Shown piece by piece: positions 1-15,207 of a stretch of DNA of 64,000 nt (its first letter is position 1; each line of letters starts with the position of its first letter). The DNA comes from Trogon surrucura (lineage: Eukaryota; Chordata; Aves; Trogoniformes; Trogonidae): NCBI GenBank assembly GCA_020746105.1, contig CM036626.1, positions 11,922,001-11,986,000 of the forward strand, read 5' to 3'. Position numbers and translations under genes: made by a program. A model generated the notes under the pieces. The model saw only the letters and a program-made list of their open reading frames with translations. It searched no databases and was not told the DNA's origin.

Positions 1-3000
1 TCACTGCAGAATTTAGAAACCATTGCAAAGCACTTTGCAGACATTTAAGCAGCATGCCCATAAAGTTGATGTGTAAATCCTGGAGGGATAGCATTAAAAT
101 GGTTTGCCCAAAGCAGAGGAGACCGATAAGCGAGAGCTTGTTTTAGCACCCCAGAGTCCTTGATTCCCAAACCCTGTGACAAAAGTTGGCTTCTCTACCT
201 TGGATCCTACAAAATCCAAGTTCTGCCTCTAGAGCCAGTTGTTCTCATGCGTGTGTCCTGGTGTGTGCATGTGTATGTGTGAGTAGGAGAGAGTGTGTGT
301 ACACATATTTGGCCTCAAATAGCCTATAGGTATTTCAGCCCTTTTCTACAACGTGTGGTGATACCCATTAAAGTAAGAGTAGATGCCACCAGCCATTGGT
401 GAGTACCGTTGCAAATGTTGTGTGAAAGCACTTGGCCCCAGACTGACTGCTCGGTCTGGGTGAGCCCTCTGCAGTATCCTTCACGGGACGAAAAAAGCTG
501 CATGTCAGAAAAATAAAAGTTTTTTTTTCCACACCTTCTATTGACCCGGTTTGCTTGCAGATCTCAGATTTGAAAACTCTTGAGTAGTACAGAAAGCTCT
601 GCTCTGGTATTTCTTCCTAGTAGATAAATCTGATTAAATGTTTTAAGGGGATAGATAAAGACTCTCATTGCCTTGATGCAAAATTAGCTTAGCAAGGGAA
701 GCAACTGCATTGTTCCCAATGCGGGGCCCGCTTTGCGTAACTTCCGAGCATGTACTGCGTCCAGTGGCATGGCAAGCCCACGAGCGCTCACCTCAGGCTG
801 ATTTTCCATAAGTCAACATTTTTATTTTATTTATTTTTTTTAAAATAACATATATCTCGGAATTGCAGCACTCCATTATGCTTGCATAGCAACTGCTGGT
901 TAATATGTAGCAAATGCCATGTGGTAACAAATGTGGTTTTTTGCTATTGTTGAGCTGGAATGTGAGTTCAGCTTCTAGATAAAAGTGGCTTGCGCAAGGC
1001 GCCCCGGTAGACCATGATCTCTGTGGCTTGTACGGTAGTTCTGTAGGCAACTGTGTTCTGCTCTTCCTCTCCCCTGCGCTTCCCTTCATCTTCCACGTGA
1101 GCGAGGGGTGGGCTTAGATGAAGGTAGGAGCTGGCAGCCCTTTGCATCCCGCAAAGCACCAGTGTGGGGTTTATTTTAAGCCCGTTGCTAGTGAAGCATC
1201 TGTTGAAAACACCCTTTCTTCTGGTTGCGTTTCTAGCAGAAACGTTGTAAGATGCCTTATTTAATAGCTTTAAACCGGAAGTGTTCTTTGGCTGGTTTTA
1301 TGGATATCATAAGACAGTCTTTAAAAAAAAGAAAAAAAATATAGCCAGTAGTAAGTGAAGGATACCCCACAAAGGATTAAAGAGTCGTTCTTCCCTGCAG
1401 CTGGAATCCTAGCTGAGACTAGCTTAAGAGTTTGTATCTTTGAGAAAGTACATCATGATTTTTAAAAGGTAGCGGACAAAGAAAAATTCCAGAAGGCTTT
1501 TGATTATGACCATTTTCCAAATTTGTAACTCATTTTTATTTCATTCTAGTGTAGGAAAGTCAAACCTCTTGAAAAGCCTGTGAAGCACATGCTTCCCAAA
1601 GATTTTAAGTGAGAAACAGTGTAATAAAGCTTCCTTTAAGGGAAGAAGCTCCCAAACAGAGAAGAACCCAAATGGACAGACCCTACAGCAGTGACTGTAT
1701 AGTGTCTGGAAACTGCAGAAAAAGCACACGGTGCAGATCTGAAGAGTTTGGTCTGGAGATTTCAGTATTGCAAGTAATGGGGAGCTTCCTAGGTCCGATA
1801 CGTGTACTCCAAAATAACTGAGTAATGGAAAGTTGTGGTCCAGAGGCCATTTGTGGTGCAGCCTTCCATCACCTGCTGTGGCTTTTCAACAGCTAACGGC
1901 AAGCTTTGAGCATCAGAGCCTCTCTCTTCTGGTTCTGTGCATGAAATGTTACAACTTTGACTCGATAACTCTATTTGTGCCTGCCTGTGCATTGGCTCCC
2001 CTTGGCTTCTTCAACTGTGTGAGTTTCCAAGAGAGTTAAACTCCAGGGATGGAAATAGCAAGACTAAAGCAAAATGGCAGGATCGTGAAGCATCAAGGAC
2101 AGGGATCTCTCCCAGACCCGGTTCACAGGGGTTTGGCTCCTGTGGTAGTGAATGCTTGGGGGGGATTAACCCCTCACGACTGTGCATTGGACCGGTCACC
2201 GTGACAGCAGGTGACCACTTTGAGAAAGACTCTTTGTGACAGTAACCAGCCATATATAGTTGTAATGATAAGAAAGGGACCATCTTATTGTAGTCACTTT
2301 GCGACAAATACTACCACAATTCATTACTTTCCATCAGTGCCTCATCCTATGGAGGAATCACCACTGCCCATCTACATTGAGGAGGGGACAGAAGTCCCGA
2401 TTGGTGAGTGCAGTTGGGATGGGATATGTTTAAGGGGGGGTATAATGGTACTTGGGTTTTTTATTCCTCACATTTGTGTATACCCATTTGTCATTGAAAA
2501 TGATAAGGCCTTTTGCAAATGTTTGGGGATTTTAATTTTATTTTCTTAATGTGAATGTATTTTAGAGCTCCTGAGGATCATCAAATACTGCTAGTGTTGG
2601 TTTTTCAGCTAATCGTAAATCAAAGTGTATAATTTATGCAGTGACATTGAAAGCTTCCATGCGGAATCTCATTAACACAAGGCTGGGGAGGACCCTGAGT
2701 ATCAGGAGAGAGAGTTCCCACTTCAGCCTTTGACCTCATTGTTGAGATACTCTGCCAGCTGAATCAGCAGTTCTTGTCCTCCTCATACTGTCCTGCCTGG
2801 CATCCAGCAGACTCACCTTGCACACACCACCAAATAGCCGGAAGAGAGTTAGAGAGCTTTGCCGTTGCCTGTGTCGCACACTGGAGTACAGCACCCCCCA
2901 CATCTGAGCTCTGGGCTGGATGTGTTGCCCCGGTGTGGGTACATCGGTGTGGGTGGATGGGTTTTTTTTTAGGTAGAGGAGCGGTCTTCCAGATAAGCCA

Positions 3001-6000
3001 CAAAGAAGGAGACTTACAGATCAATAAGTTGCTCTGTGGTGATCTCTTTGGACTGTAGAAAATGGTGACAGCAGCGTTTCCCAGAGCCCTTGTTCAGCCC
3101 ATCCTCAATGGCGTGTAAGTGTGCCTTGGCTACCACCTTGGGAGTCTGCCCTGTTGAGCAGGTCTGTCTCTTCAAATAACTTTTTCTTATTCTGATTTTT
3201 TCCATTCCTAGATTCAAGCAATTGCTTCTTGTCCTACTATCTTTTGAGCTAAATTAATTACCTTCCTCTACACACAGTACCTTGAAGGTATTTATAGCTG
3301 GATCTCAGCCCAGGAGTCTTCTCATTTATAGACTGTATTAATTTAGCTCTCTTACTCTTTCCTTAGATCATTTTTATTGTCCTTATTTGTATTTCCTTTA
3401 GTTTTTGATCTCCTTTCTAATCTGTGGAGACTTGAACAGCTCATACTTTATCCACTGTGGTTGTTTTGACATAGCATTATGCTTTAGATTTCCATACTAT
3501 CCCTTCATATGTACACATCCAGAAATAGCTTTTGACCCTTCTCCTGCATCACTCAGTAGCATCATACAGAGAAACTGTATTACTTGCAATTTTATATTCA
3601 TATATGTATTACAGCTGTCATCTGCGCATTACTGCAGACTGCTTTTCCAGCTTCATCATACTTGCTTGCATACGTTTCCTAACTTTTCTTTCCTCTAGTT
3701 ATAGAAGGTCATAATGTAAAAACTGACAGGTTTAGCCTTCTCCTTGTCTTCATTTTGTACCTTTTGTCATGATACAGTTAATATGTTGTTGCTGTATCCC
3801 TTCTATGCATGCCACGATGTGGTCTTTCCCAGAGCAGATCATCTTTTCCTCACCTTCTCTGCGATTGTAGTCAGCTGAATGCCTGCTCAGCGTCAGTCCC
3901 CTCTTGCAGAACTATTAAGGCTAAGTTCTGTTGTGGCCCTGTGGTATTTCATCTAGTCTTACCCGTTGCACTGCACTGCTGGGATGGTGGCACCCACACC
4001 AAGAAAAATACTGTAAGGCTCATGAATCACAAAACTGACAAAATGATAAAAAAATCCCAAACCAAACAGATATGACAGCTGTGAGTGAAAAGCTTTTTAA
4101 AGCGTGGTGGTTCAGTGCTGTCATGGAACAAGTTTGTTGGATCAAGCTCTGAAATGCAGCAGTAGCTGTGAAATGGCCAAATTGACCTAGGGAGAGCATC
4201 GTGTTGACTTATTTTAAATAAGTATCTGGACTGTCAGTACAGCAAACTGTGGTTGAGGGGGAGTGAGTGGAAAAAGTAAATGATGCAGAAGTGAGAGTGA
4301 CACAAGCTCTGAGTCTGGTATTTGAATGCCTGACGTGGGTCAGGGTTTTTATAATAGTTGGATGCAGTATAAATCGTCAAGCTGGGAGGTCACCTGCAAA
4401 ATACTGATCTGGGTCTGGGTCTCAATTTTGGTCCTACTTTCCACTACCAGGGTGATCCATATCCAGGGTCCGCATCTGCACCTGTATAGCCCAGAATAGG
4501 AATAAAAAGAAGTCCCATCTGAGCTTCGGCTGGGGAAGAATAACACACAGTGCAATTGTTAAAACAGTTCAGCACAACTATCATTTACTATAAAAAGGTT
4601 GTTTGGAGAACTTGGAAATCTGTTTCCTTATCTAAAACACATTTTGGATACTATATGGAGTGCATACTGCTCTGGCCCAAGCTTGACTGGTGGTGGTAGA
4701 TCTCTTTGTAGCTTCTGTATGTATTTTAAAAAATAGAGAAATCAGTAGGTTCTTTCAGAGTCTAAATTTAACAACGCTAATTATTTCAAGCAATTTGAAA
4801 AGGAACATAAATCTCATTTAGTACAGCTGCTTCATGAAAACAGCAGCTACTAATAATACCCTGTAATGAAGATCTAGCTAACACTGTCGTGAGTTAACCA
4901 ACAAGAGAAGGAACGCATGGGATTTGGACAAAAGTGGCATTTCCTTCTCTAAAGGAAGGATCTTTGTATTGAGGAGAGGGTGGTTATTGTCTAAACACTG
5001 TTTTTGTCTCTTTGGGTGAAATGAAGACTTTGACATTTCTGCATAGGCGAATACAGCTTTTGATTGGAAAAAGATCTGAGCTCCACTTAATTTTTATGTA
5101 CTTTTGCGCTAGATAAGCGAGATGCAACAAACATGTTCATAAATCAAAGATATTTCTGAGGAGATGGAGAATATTTTGTGAGCACTAGCAAACAATCTAC
5201 AGAATAAAGAGTGCAGGTCAGACCCTGGCAGTCTTGGTTCAGGCACAATTTCAACCGTCTTCCGTCCAGTTAGACAGTTCAGGAGATTCAAAGTGAGGAA
5301 AGAGGCAGAGCAGACGTTATTCACGATTACCATTGATGCTGAGGTGGTGACCATATTCACCAATCACCTTTTGGAACCTCTTGTGTTAAGCACTGAAGAA
5401 AAGAGCTGAGGCCACACAGTCTGTAAGAACACTTTGTATTTTACACACAGTGTGTAATATTTACATTTTACGAAGCAGAAAACCCAGGAACAAAATATTT
5501 GTGTTGGCAGTCATTGTATTTGGCCCGTACGGAACACCACTGAGGGAATAATTGCCTCCTTGGGGATCAGGGAGCAGTAGAGCTGTAGACTGAGATGTTT
5601 GTTTGTGTTTTTCCTTCCAAGTCACATTTTGAGAGGTTAGTGTTAATACCTGTGAAATTAGCTGCAAAGACGTAGAAATTCATGGTCTAATTGTCAGCCG
5701 ATTTACTCCAGCGTAGCTTTGTTGATTCCAGGTAGCATTGCTGTTGCTTTATCACTGTGTAAGCCATCTCAAAGTCAGACCCCCTTTGTCAGGAAAGAGA
5801 CAGTCCTGCTGACCTTGAAACCCAAGGCACTTGTGCTGTAGCTCTTGAGTCCCCAAGCGGGCAAAATCCCAGTGGTCCACTTCAGTCTTACTGATCCACT
5901 TTTGCTGATGAATAGCACTGGCTTCAGTGGGCTTAATTCAAATGCATACAAGCGTTATGTAGACCTCGTCTGTATAGGATTCTCTTCCCACCCCTTAAAT

Positions 6001-6458
6001 CATCTCGGTATAATGGAAAGCTCCGTTAACACTCTGCAGCTATATTCTCGTGGTGGTACTCACAAGTCGTGGTGTAGCCTGAGCTCTTTTGAGTAATCTT
6101 GGTTTTAGGAGAATTCTTCTGCCAGTGCTCAATCCCTGCTTTTAAGCATCTCTGATGTCTTATTAATGAGAAAATCTGCATTTCCAGCCTACTTCTGCTC
6201 TTGGGCAGACTCACTGAAAAACACATGCTATGTTGTTTTTATGCCTCCTTCAGCAAGAGAGTTAGAGCTGGTTATTAAGTGGGATAAGCATGAAGTGCGC
6301 CTTTCCTAGAAAGGGAGAGTGTCCGGCACCTTATAGAGAGCTGGCTCAGTGTCTCTCTGGGAGGTTGCCTTCCCTCATAAAAGAACCATTTCTGTCATAT
6401 GCGCTTCAGGGCTTGCTCTCTCACGGGGTGCTGGCATACAGAAAGCTTGATTTTTGCC

Positions 6459-6493
6459 AGGTACTGAGTGCCTTCTGCAAGGTACTGAGTGCC
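6459..6493. repeat. two-copy short tandem duplication (unit about 21 bp)
   Basis: The 14-mer AGGTACTGAGTGCC occurs at 6459-6472 and again at 6480-6493, with a period of 21 bases. The segment between the copies is diverged. It looks like a small local slippage duplication; no function is inferred. Confidence 0.7.
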
Positions 6494-7224
6494 ATCCTAT
6501 CCTTTGCAGCCAAAAAGGAGTTGATGACTCCTGGCATCAGGCAAATCTGGACCCAGAAGACCACAGGTAGTATTTACCAATTATTTATGTGCTTTCGCAT
6601 GCCAGAGGTTGTCTGAATTGATTTCCCTAGCATATAAGAGATTTCAAGCCTTAATGACACTTGCCTGCCACTGAAAACAGTATTATTTTTATAAAAATAA
6701 TAATAATACAATAATAAGCATGACATTTATTGCATTGCCTTGGGGAAATTAAACCCCCTCCCAGTTAACTACAGTCCAAGCTCTTTAGAGCAGTTGCAAA
6801 TGTATGAGTTTTATACCCTGAATGAGCACCATATGCCAATTGTTTGTGGCACAGTGAGTCACAGGACACGCTGTGAAAAGCAATAATGGCTTGGCATGCG
6901 TTGTAATATTCAGTAGGGTTTTTTGTTTGGTTTTCTTAAAGGCATATGTTTGTTCTTTGACAATAAAATGAGTGTCGTCTAATATGCTGCCACCAGGGAC
7001 TGTTGCTTATTTCATACTTAACCTGGAGTTTACTCATTTGTCACTCACTGCACACACCCTCTGTTATCTTCTCCTCTCCAACTGCTTTTATTGTATGCAT
7101 GCAGCATCAGCATATCAAGATTGAGCTTTCTACTTGATTCTGTCTTGTCATTTTGTGTTAATCCTCTTCTCCCTTTTCCTCCTCATCTTCTTTCTTTGTC
7201 CAATAGGGAAATTCATGGTTATAA

Positions 7225-7436
7225 TGAAAAAATGTTCACCCTGAGAGGAGTGAAGCAGTGGGACGGGTTGCTCCGAGATTGTACAGTACCCACTCTTGGA
7301 AGTTTTCAGAGCTTGACCAGATAAGGCCACCAGCAACCCAGTCTGAGTTTGGTGTTGGCCCTTTGCACAAGAGGCTAGGCTACATGACCTCCAGATGTCC
7401 CTTCTAACCTAAATTATTTTAAGGTTCTGTATAATA
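7225..7436 (+). mobile_element. degraded 3' end of a CR1-type LINE
   Basis: The stretch reads like the conserved 3' tail of avian CR1 retrotransposons. A 'gttcaccctgagaggagtg' block is followed by 'agcagtggga', 'ggaagttttcagagc', 'gaggctaggctacatgacct' and 'gtcccttctaacct', then a decayed ATTCTATGA-like terminal repeat. It is 5' truncated and contains no intact reverse-transcriptase frame, as is usual for old CR1 copies. The 3' end lies near 7436; the 5' boundary is approximate. CR1 being the dominant LINE of birds (also present in other sauropsids), this supports an avian origin for the window. The call rests on pattern recognition, not an alignment. Confidence 0.8.
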
Positions 7437-10400
7437 CCCAGTTCACCTTCTGATTCAGCCGTGGTGATGTGTGTGCCATTAACTTCTCACCTCCCGTGGG
7501 AGTCACTGTCATTCACACCAGCATAGAATAGGAATGACCTCCTGAAGGTCAGTGAAGTTACATTGGTTTTACTCATGTGGGATCAAAATCAAGATGTAAA
7601 TGGTAACCTCAGATGAGATTAGTAGGTGAAATTTGGGTATCTCTGTAATTAATTGGAATTTTAACCAGGATTTCACTTAAGATCTCTTCAAGTCTTCATT
7701 AAGTGCCAATTGAAGTTATCAGTTGAAGAGTTTGATGCATAATTGTATCAGGACAGTAAGTATTTAAAAAGCTACAATTGCCCTTTTTTTTCCCCTTTAA
7801 ATTGTTACAAATCCTATTCTCTAGCAGCCTGGAAGAGATCTTTGGGGTATTTAGGTTTTAGTGAGTCACCAACTGCCCTTGCTCTGGTGTTACGTGATGG
7901 TTTCCTCATGCGGCTGTAACCACGTGAGGGAGTTAATGCTGCACAGAGCATCTGCTCCTCAGCTAAACGCCTCCCCAGCCCTGCAGCTGTCTGCCAAAGA
8001 GCCTCGGACGTGCAGAGGAGTGTCTGCGACCTCTATGGGGTAGCAAATTTTTGGCCCATAGGCTAGCCAAAAATCGCCCTTTGTCAGAATAATGTTAATT
8101 TAACTGCCAAAAGGAAGCAAAACCACACTGAGATCCACCATATCAGCCTAGGGAATTTTCAACAATGATCTAGCAATTATAAAAAAAAAAACAAACAGCT
8201 GAAAATGAAGAAACACCCAATTGTTAGGAAAAAGAAATACGGGAGCAGTTTTATAGGGTTGCTCTTTCAGGTTTGCCAAGATAAGGTAATTTTTCTCCGT
8301 AACTCGCCTTTATCAGCAAGAAGTACATCGTTTCTGCAAACACCTTATTTCCCATCAGGCTCTGTAAAAAGTAAAGTTTACAAATGGTGCTACTATAGTA
8401 GATTGAGGAAAGACTAACTATGAGCAACCAGAAGCCTTTGTTGTCCCTTTTTATGCAAGGCAGAATTCTAAACTGAAGATTTTATAGGACAGACTTGTTT
8501 TCCTATGCTTTTTCTAGTGATTGCTGCCCTGCCTCTTCTGTAACCACGTCAGTTCTCCTCATCCAGATCCTCTTTAAATGATGTAGGGGGTTGCTCTTTC
8601 AAATGTGAAAAGGTCTTGTGCCGTGTACAGGGAATATAATAACAGAAGATACTGTTTGTACGATTGAAGGTCCCTTCTCCTCCCACTCTTCCTGCAATAC
8701 ACAAGCTATAGATTACAAGTCAAATTTAATAAATAATATTCACATAAGGAATTTAAAGCAATACATCTGACTTTGAACCACCTAGGTTTCTCCTTCTGCA
8801 AAACAGTCAGAAGTTCCTGTAGCTCTTGTGCACGTCACTTCCTTAGAAAAGTCCAGAAAAGCAAACCAAAGGAAGTTCTCTCACTTATTACCAATAGTTT
8901 ACATAGGGAGTGTTTTTATGGCTGTCTCAGCTGTTTGTCACGTACTCATCATCTATGATGGAACTGCAAACAGTTTCCCACCTGTCTGTAATTAGCTTTT
9001 GGACACAAAAAAACACAACATGGAAAACAGTTGCAGTCATGATGAGAACAGCTTTGGGTGTTAAAGGTTAATGTGCCACACTGGTATCTAGTGTAAGTGT
9101 GTTTGATTAGATGAAATTGCACTGAGAAGATCCTCAACCGTTCACCTCTATGAACTGCACCCCTGAACTGACCAACAGGAGTAGGTTAAGTTTATAGTCC
9201 GGACTGTAAAAGCAACCTGCAGTGAAAACCATCAGCTGGTGTTTGTTTGGAAAGAGAAGAGATGGATAAAAATACTCAGGCAGTTCATATATTGTCATGC
9301 TGTATTTGGGGATGCTTACCTGCAAAAAGCAACAGAAAATTGGGGGATTGACACCAGGATAAAGGTGGGACTGCAGGTGCTTGTTTCTTGCCTTGAAGCC
9401 AGCCTTGCTCTTAAGACATTCCCCTCAGAGGCAGCAGTTGCAGGGTGAATTTGGTGGAGCTTTTGTCCAAGTAGTGTGTGTGATCAGGGTTTTGTTTGTG
9501 CTTGGTGTGGGCTCTGCACTTTGCAGACCGTGGAATGCAGAAGTGGTTTGTATGTTAGTTTCCTTGGAGAAGTGAAGTATTTGTCCTGGCACTATTTGGT
9601 TTTCATATCTCTTCATGACAGAGGTCCGCGGCAAAAGTGGAGTGAAAATACACCTCTGATGGGGAATCAGCCTAAGTCATGTGGTATTTAAAAGCATATT
9701 GTTGTAGTGGTGAATACCAAAGGGTTTACTTCCAACTCAGACCTTCAAAACAAGGGGGTAGTGATCAAAAATTTTTGATTTTCAATCAAATAATGTCCGT
9801 TGAGAGGACTGTAAGACATAGCAGTTATTCCTTCTGAAATGCCCTCCAGGAGCGTGGTGAGTGGCTGTGGCTGGCCATGGAAGCTCAGAGGATGGAGCTG
9901 CAGCTGGAGACGGAGCCACGGCTGTTCTGGGATTAAACAAAACATGCCAGTGTCCAGCCGTGCAAGCCAGCACCTGGCACCAGCTGCATGAAAGCAAATA
10001 AATACCATAGTGTCTACACAACTTCGCTTTTCTTTTGTGTGTGTGAAAGTCTACAGTTCACCGACCTGTTTTGCCAAGCTGTGCTCTGTGAGCTTGTTCA
10101 TCAACTTTGCCACTTCTTTTAGCGTAGCTTCTGCCGAGACCCACTGCGCTCTGTTTCGCTCTGCCCTCGGTAGTTTCGATTTCATTTCCTGTGTGAAACT
10201 TCATAGGCTTAAAGTTTCTGTTCCCTTTTTTTTTTTTTGAAGGAAGGAAAACAACAACAGTAAATTAAACCTCAGGGTGCTTAGGAAATTGCTGATGTCT
10301 AAAGGGCTGCAGTCACTTCAGTACCACAGTTCGGCAGCAAGGGTTGTTGCCCCCCATTAGCTCCACATCTTAAAAAGTCTAGTGCTCATTTCTGTCACTG

Positions 10401-13400
10401 ATTCATATTTTTGCTGATAATTACTGCCAGCACGAGGGAGAAATCAAGACTGAGATCAAAAGTAGCTGACTCTTACCATTAAGTTTTAGAGCTCATGGCT
10501 CTGTCCGCAGGGCTTCATAACCTTCTCAGAGTTTATAGCCCTGGAATGATGCTAATGCCGCTGATCGCGGGCGTGTAGTGGCTGCGCTGCTGGTACGAGC
10601 TGGCTGGCCCTTTTCCACCATGGTGCTGCGTTGCACAGCTCTTCCTTCCATTAATGTATTCTAGAAAAAAAACAGGTGTTTTGCAGGTGGGGAATGGGAC
10701 CAAAGAAGAAAGGGTTGTTCTCCTCCGCTGATGATGCTGGGATTTAGATTTGTGGGAATAATGTACTATATGACATGTTTAAACAGCTGCCATGGGTGGG
10801 ATAGAAATCTGTCCTCAGTTATTGCTTATGTTAAAGTGAAGGGATAGGGGCAGTAAAAACACAACTCTGTCCTTGTGTGGTGATGGCCGAGGCAGTTATG
10901 GCAACAGCCTGGTTACAAAGCTGGTCAAAGCCGTTAGTGAGTATGGAAAATTCTGCTTGGTTTTCCAAAAACATGTAATCTTATATATGATTCTTACTTA
11001 GTTGGAAAACTTACTGAAAAACTACAGTAATTTTCAATTATGAGAAAGCCCTGAACACCAGCATTGGTAAACTGAGTAAATGTATGGCTAAATTTAGAAT
11101 TAGTTGAAAAAACAGGTGAGGGTGGAATGATTTATCCCATAATAAAAAATCACTTTGAAACAATGATTTCATACACTTTATCGTACATTTGCTTCGCTAA
11201 ATGGCTGTGTTATTGTTTCTTTTCCCTGCACTGGGGCTCTGCTTGGTTATTGTAGCACAGAGATTGCTGTCTGACATTAACGTGTGCTGTAAGTGCCTTG
11301 CAGATGTGTCACATAGAATCAATACGTTATTAATCACATGCAAAAAATTCGATAGGCACAGTGCACACCACTGAGTATGCAAGTTCACAAGCCTTGTGGG
11401 CTTTAAGGTTTTTTCTTTTTTTATAGTGGGATGAGGGTCATCCTTTATAGATTTTGCTGTGCTTTATTCGTGGCAGTAGAACTAGTTTAACTGACACCAA
11501 AACTTAGTAATAATTGCAATCCACTCAACAGCAGACCTTCAGAAGTGAAAACAAAATAGGAAAATGCCTGTTCCTTTGGTCAAAAGTTGTACAACTGCAG
11601 GATACAAGGCGGTTGAAAGCTCAACGATGGGCATAGCTCATTGAATCTTCTTTGACAATGCTCATCTCACTTGGAAAGTGGGATATTCACCATTTGAATA
11701 TACTGCATTTTGCTGAGGGCCCTCTCTTAAAGATGAGGGCCTCAGGATTCAGTGTCACCCAGTGAACTAACTTTTTTTCACTTTCCCAGTGGGAGAGCTG
11801 ATAAAGCAGAGGGAGTGTGCAGGGAAGGCAGCAGGGAGCTGCTGCTTCATTCGAGCCCATTGGCAGTGAGGATGCTGTTAGCTGGCACACCTGGAGGCAC
11901 TGAATTAGGTCAGCAGTTGGCTTCACGTGAAAAAATCCCAGCATTAACTGGATGTTCTCCTGCACATCCTTTACCTGTGTGGTGTACAAGCGATGAGCAG
12001 TTTCCCTTCATTCTCCCTGCCTCTACCAACCCTTGCTTTCATGCTCTCCTTCCCTGTGGTGCTCTTCACAAGAGTTGCCCTTGGACTTTCTTCCTCAAGG
12101 AGGGAACAGAGCAGGAGGACCACAGCTCTCCAGCGCAAGACGCGTGGTTTCTCACTGGAATATAGGAGACGCTGTGCCCACAGAGGATTTCAGTAGCAGT
12201 TATAACCGGTGTTTCGCAGTGTGCCAGTCCTCTGCTTCTCTGCGTGCTGTGTTCTTCCTCGATGACTGCTGCAGGGCCAGGGCTGCCCTGGGCCATTTCC
12301 GTGGGGAATCAGGCTCCATCCCTTTGACGCTGGAAATCATCTCGGCTTCAGCGCCTGTGTTTCGGGTCAGGGTCATGTTCCCCGTGAAACCCGTTGGAGT
12401 TGATGGATATTTGTTCTCCTCCTTTCCACCCCACACAATGGGAAAGGAGTTTTTAATTTCCTCCCGTTCTGGGTTTAGTTGTAACTGCTTTGTTCTTTCA
12501 CATAAGTAGAACAAAATGAGCATCTAGAGTGTTACGTGACTGCAGATTTTCTGCTGCTGAAATGTGAGCAAAGGTGCAGGATTCTATAACAGCTCTGTGC
12601 TGTGACATGGTACTTATCTGAAGTATTTGAAGAGCATGAATGGAAACACCAGTGAGAAAAAAGCATAAGGGGGAAAAAAGCTATCTTTTGTGCAGACCAC
12701 AACTGATGAAAAAGAAATTGCATTAAGCCCTGGGCTTTCCTTTCAGAATAGACTTCAGCTTTGTAAAGGAATGCATTTTGTTCCTAGAAAATTTTCAGTA
12801 GCGGATTTTCCAGTCAATCTTAGAAGACTAAAAAAAGCATCATAGTGAAAGAAAAGGAAATGAAGAAGTGAGAAGGGAGATAGTGAAAACTGAGCAAGAA
12901 GGACAAATGGATAGATGTTTAAATAACTTCCCATACCCAGCAAAAAGTAATCACAAAAAGGGGAGTCCATTAGAGACAAAGAGAACAGTGAGGGGTAGGT
13001 CAGGGAATTTTTAGAGGCATTTTGAAGAAGAGAGGCAATATATGCAATAAAAGGAGTGGTATTATTTTTCAGAAAATGCAGGTATCTTGTTCAGTGAAGT
13101 AGAAAGAATTTGGATACAAGTTAAGGACGATAAATGAAGTCAGGTGCTCTTTGGATGCCGGTGTGGCCTCGAGGGCTGCCAAACATAAAGGCTTTTTCTT
13201 CTGCAGATCAGAAAGACTTGCACTAAAGCCTTAAGTTTGATCAAGGGGCTGTTTATTTTAATCATGTATTGATTGGCTTAACCACAGTGCTCCAGGAGGG
13301 AGGGAAAGCTGTCAGCATCAAGAATTACAGCTTTCAAAGTTCCAAGTAATCCTAGGAAATGAGCCAAACATAATAAATGCCGTTTTATTCGGGACCTGAT

Positions 13401-13510
13401 CCTACTACTGTTGAAATCAATAGCAGCTTTTCCATTGCCTCTGAATGAAAGTGGAAGCTGCTTATGTGAAGAGCAGCTCTGATCCAGCAATCAGGGCAGC
13501 TAATTTTGAA

Positions 13511-13524
13511 ATATTCATGAATAT
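13511..13524. repeat. perfect 14-bp palindrome ATATTCATGAATAT
   Basis: The sequence ATATTCATGAATAT equals its own reverse complement and sits in an AT-rich patch. It could bind a dimeric or POU-type factor, or be chance in AT-rich DNA. There is no further support. Confidence 0.5.
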
Positions 13525-15207
13525 GAATATAAAATAATAATTTTTAAAAGAACGAGCCCACAAATAGATTGGCAGATCTAGGAAGGCTCATTGTTTTAAG
13601 GGAGGCTGACTTTTGCTTCCAAGATACGAAAAAAAAAAAGGCAGAAAATAGAGATGGTAATGTCTAAAGAGGCAGTGAGCTTAGGTGGGGTTAGAAAAAT
13701 TAATGCGATAAACAAATGTATTTCAAAAGCCATTGAGACAGAAAAGGAGGAGAGAGCACTGAGAAACTCAAGACATACAGTCCTCCTGAGCTGCACTTAG
13801 CAGAAAAAGGTCCTTGATGGGAAAAGTGGTGGTGGTACATGTCATGCTGCAAAAATAGTCCATAAAATCAGCAGTAAAGCCATACAGTCTTTCCTCAGGC
13901 AGCATTCCCGCCAAGGTCAGAGATGCTCTGAGTGTGGACTTCTTTTAGTTTTTGAATGGGAGAAGGAGCTAGAAAACAAATGTTGGATTACGATTCTAGT
14001 CACCAATTTGGTATGTTGAAACCCTATTGAAAGTTTGTATGCAATGACCAAAAATTAAGTAGTTCCTTTGCTGTGGTTTCTGATCTTCAGGCACAGGACA
14101 GGACATGCATTTTAGCATCTGTAAATATTTACAAAGACATATCTGTGTGTACAGGCAGACTTTGATTTTCATGTTTTCACCAGCATTTGGAAAACCATTG
14201 TTTTGAAGACTTGATTTCTAAAGATCATTAATTGAGGTAACGTCCACGATGAGTTTGTCCTCAGGGCTTCTCCTGGAAGGTGTTACCCTGTGTTGGTTGC
14301 CTGTTTATGGCTGTAAGAAGCTTTGAAGGGATCATTACTGTAATTCAAAAGCAGAAATTGAACAGTGTATGTTCAGATGTGTAATCCGTGGGTTGTCTGT
14401 CAGAAAAAAATCAGTGGTTGAGCACTAATGTGAGTCGTGTCTGTTCTGACAACCAGCAGGTCCTTCCGTGCTGGTGGCCTTCCCCCATCTGCATCTCTCA
14501 TCGTCTGATCCCTCTGCCCACTACCTCCCCCTTTCTCTAGCCCTCATTTTTCGCATGTTATGAAGGATTACATTTCAATGCCAGCATTTTTGAAAGGGTA
14601 TGGGTTATCTGAGGTGCAGGCTGTACGTGCAAAGAAACGATAGCTGTAGCACAGTGGAAGGCCCAAGCCGGGCTGGCTGCGAAAGCGATGGCTAATCTTC
14701 TGGTATTTTCAGCTGTGCACCAGAGACTAATCAGTCACGGGGGCAGCAAGAGAGCTTGGGTTATTTCAGGGGTGACTTACGTGAGGAAATTTGTGCACCA
14801 GACGCAAGGGACAGACGCGTGATTCTGCTGTGGAAGGAGAGGAGCCCTTGAGCTGCTCCTGGCTGCACCGGGGAGCAGATGCTCGGGAAGTGTGAAGCGC
14901 CCGTGCTTGCTCCCTTGTTCTATTTTTTCACATTTTGCCAGCATCAGTTTGGCAGTAGATAATTTCGTCCTCTGTTAATTGGGTTTGCACCAGCATACAT
15001 GAGAGCAGATCCTGAGCCTGGCTCAGTCTGGATCCTTTCTCCCCTTGCTTTCGGATCAGGCTCTAGCTCTTTGGCTGGACCCAGCTGAGTAGCACAGTGT
15101 AAATGGCAGGCTTGACTGCTGCTTTTTATTTATCCGTACCAAGTTCATCAGATGAGGCCAGAGCTTCCTGGGGCCTTCCAAGGCTTCCTGGAGGGGGTAC
15201 TTTCACA

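Noticed and set aside
11752-12509. Overlapping 137- and 158-codon + strand frames near 12 kb
   Set aside because: Both overlap each other and antisense frames of similar length. No motif, no splice context and no family resemblance; typical of chance frames in locally GC-richer DNA.
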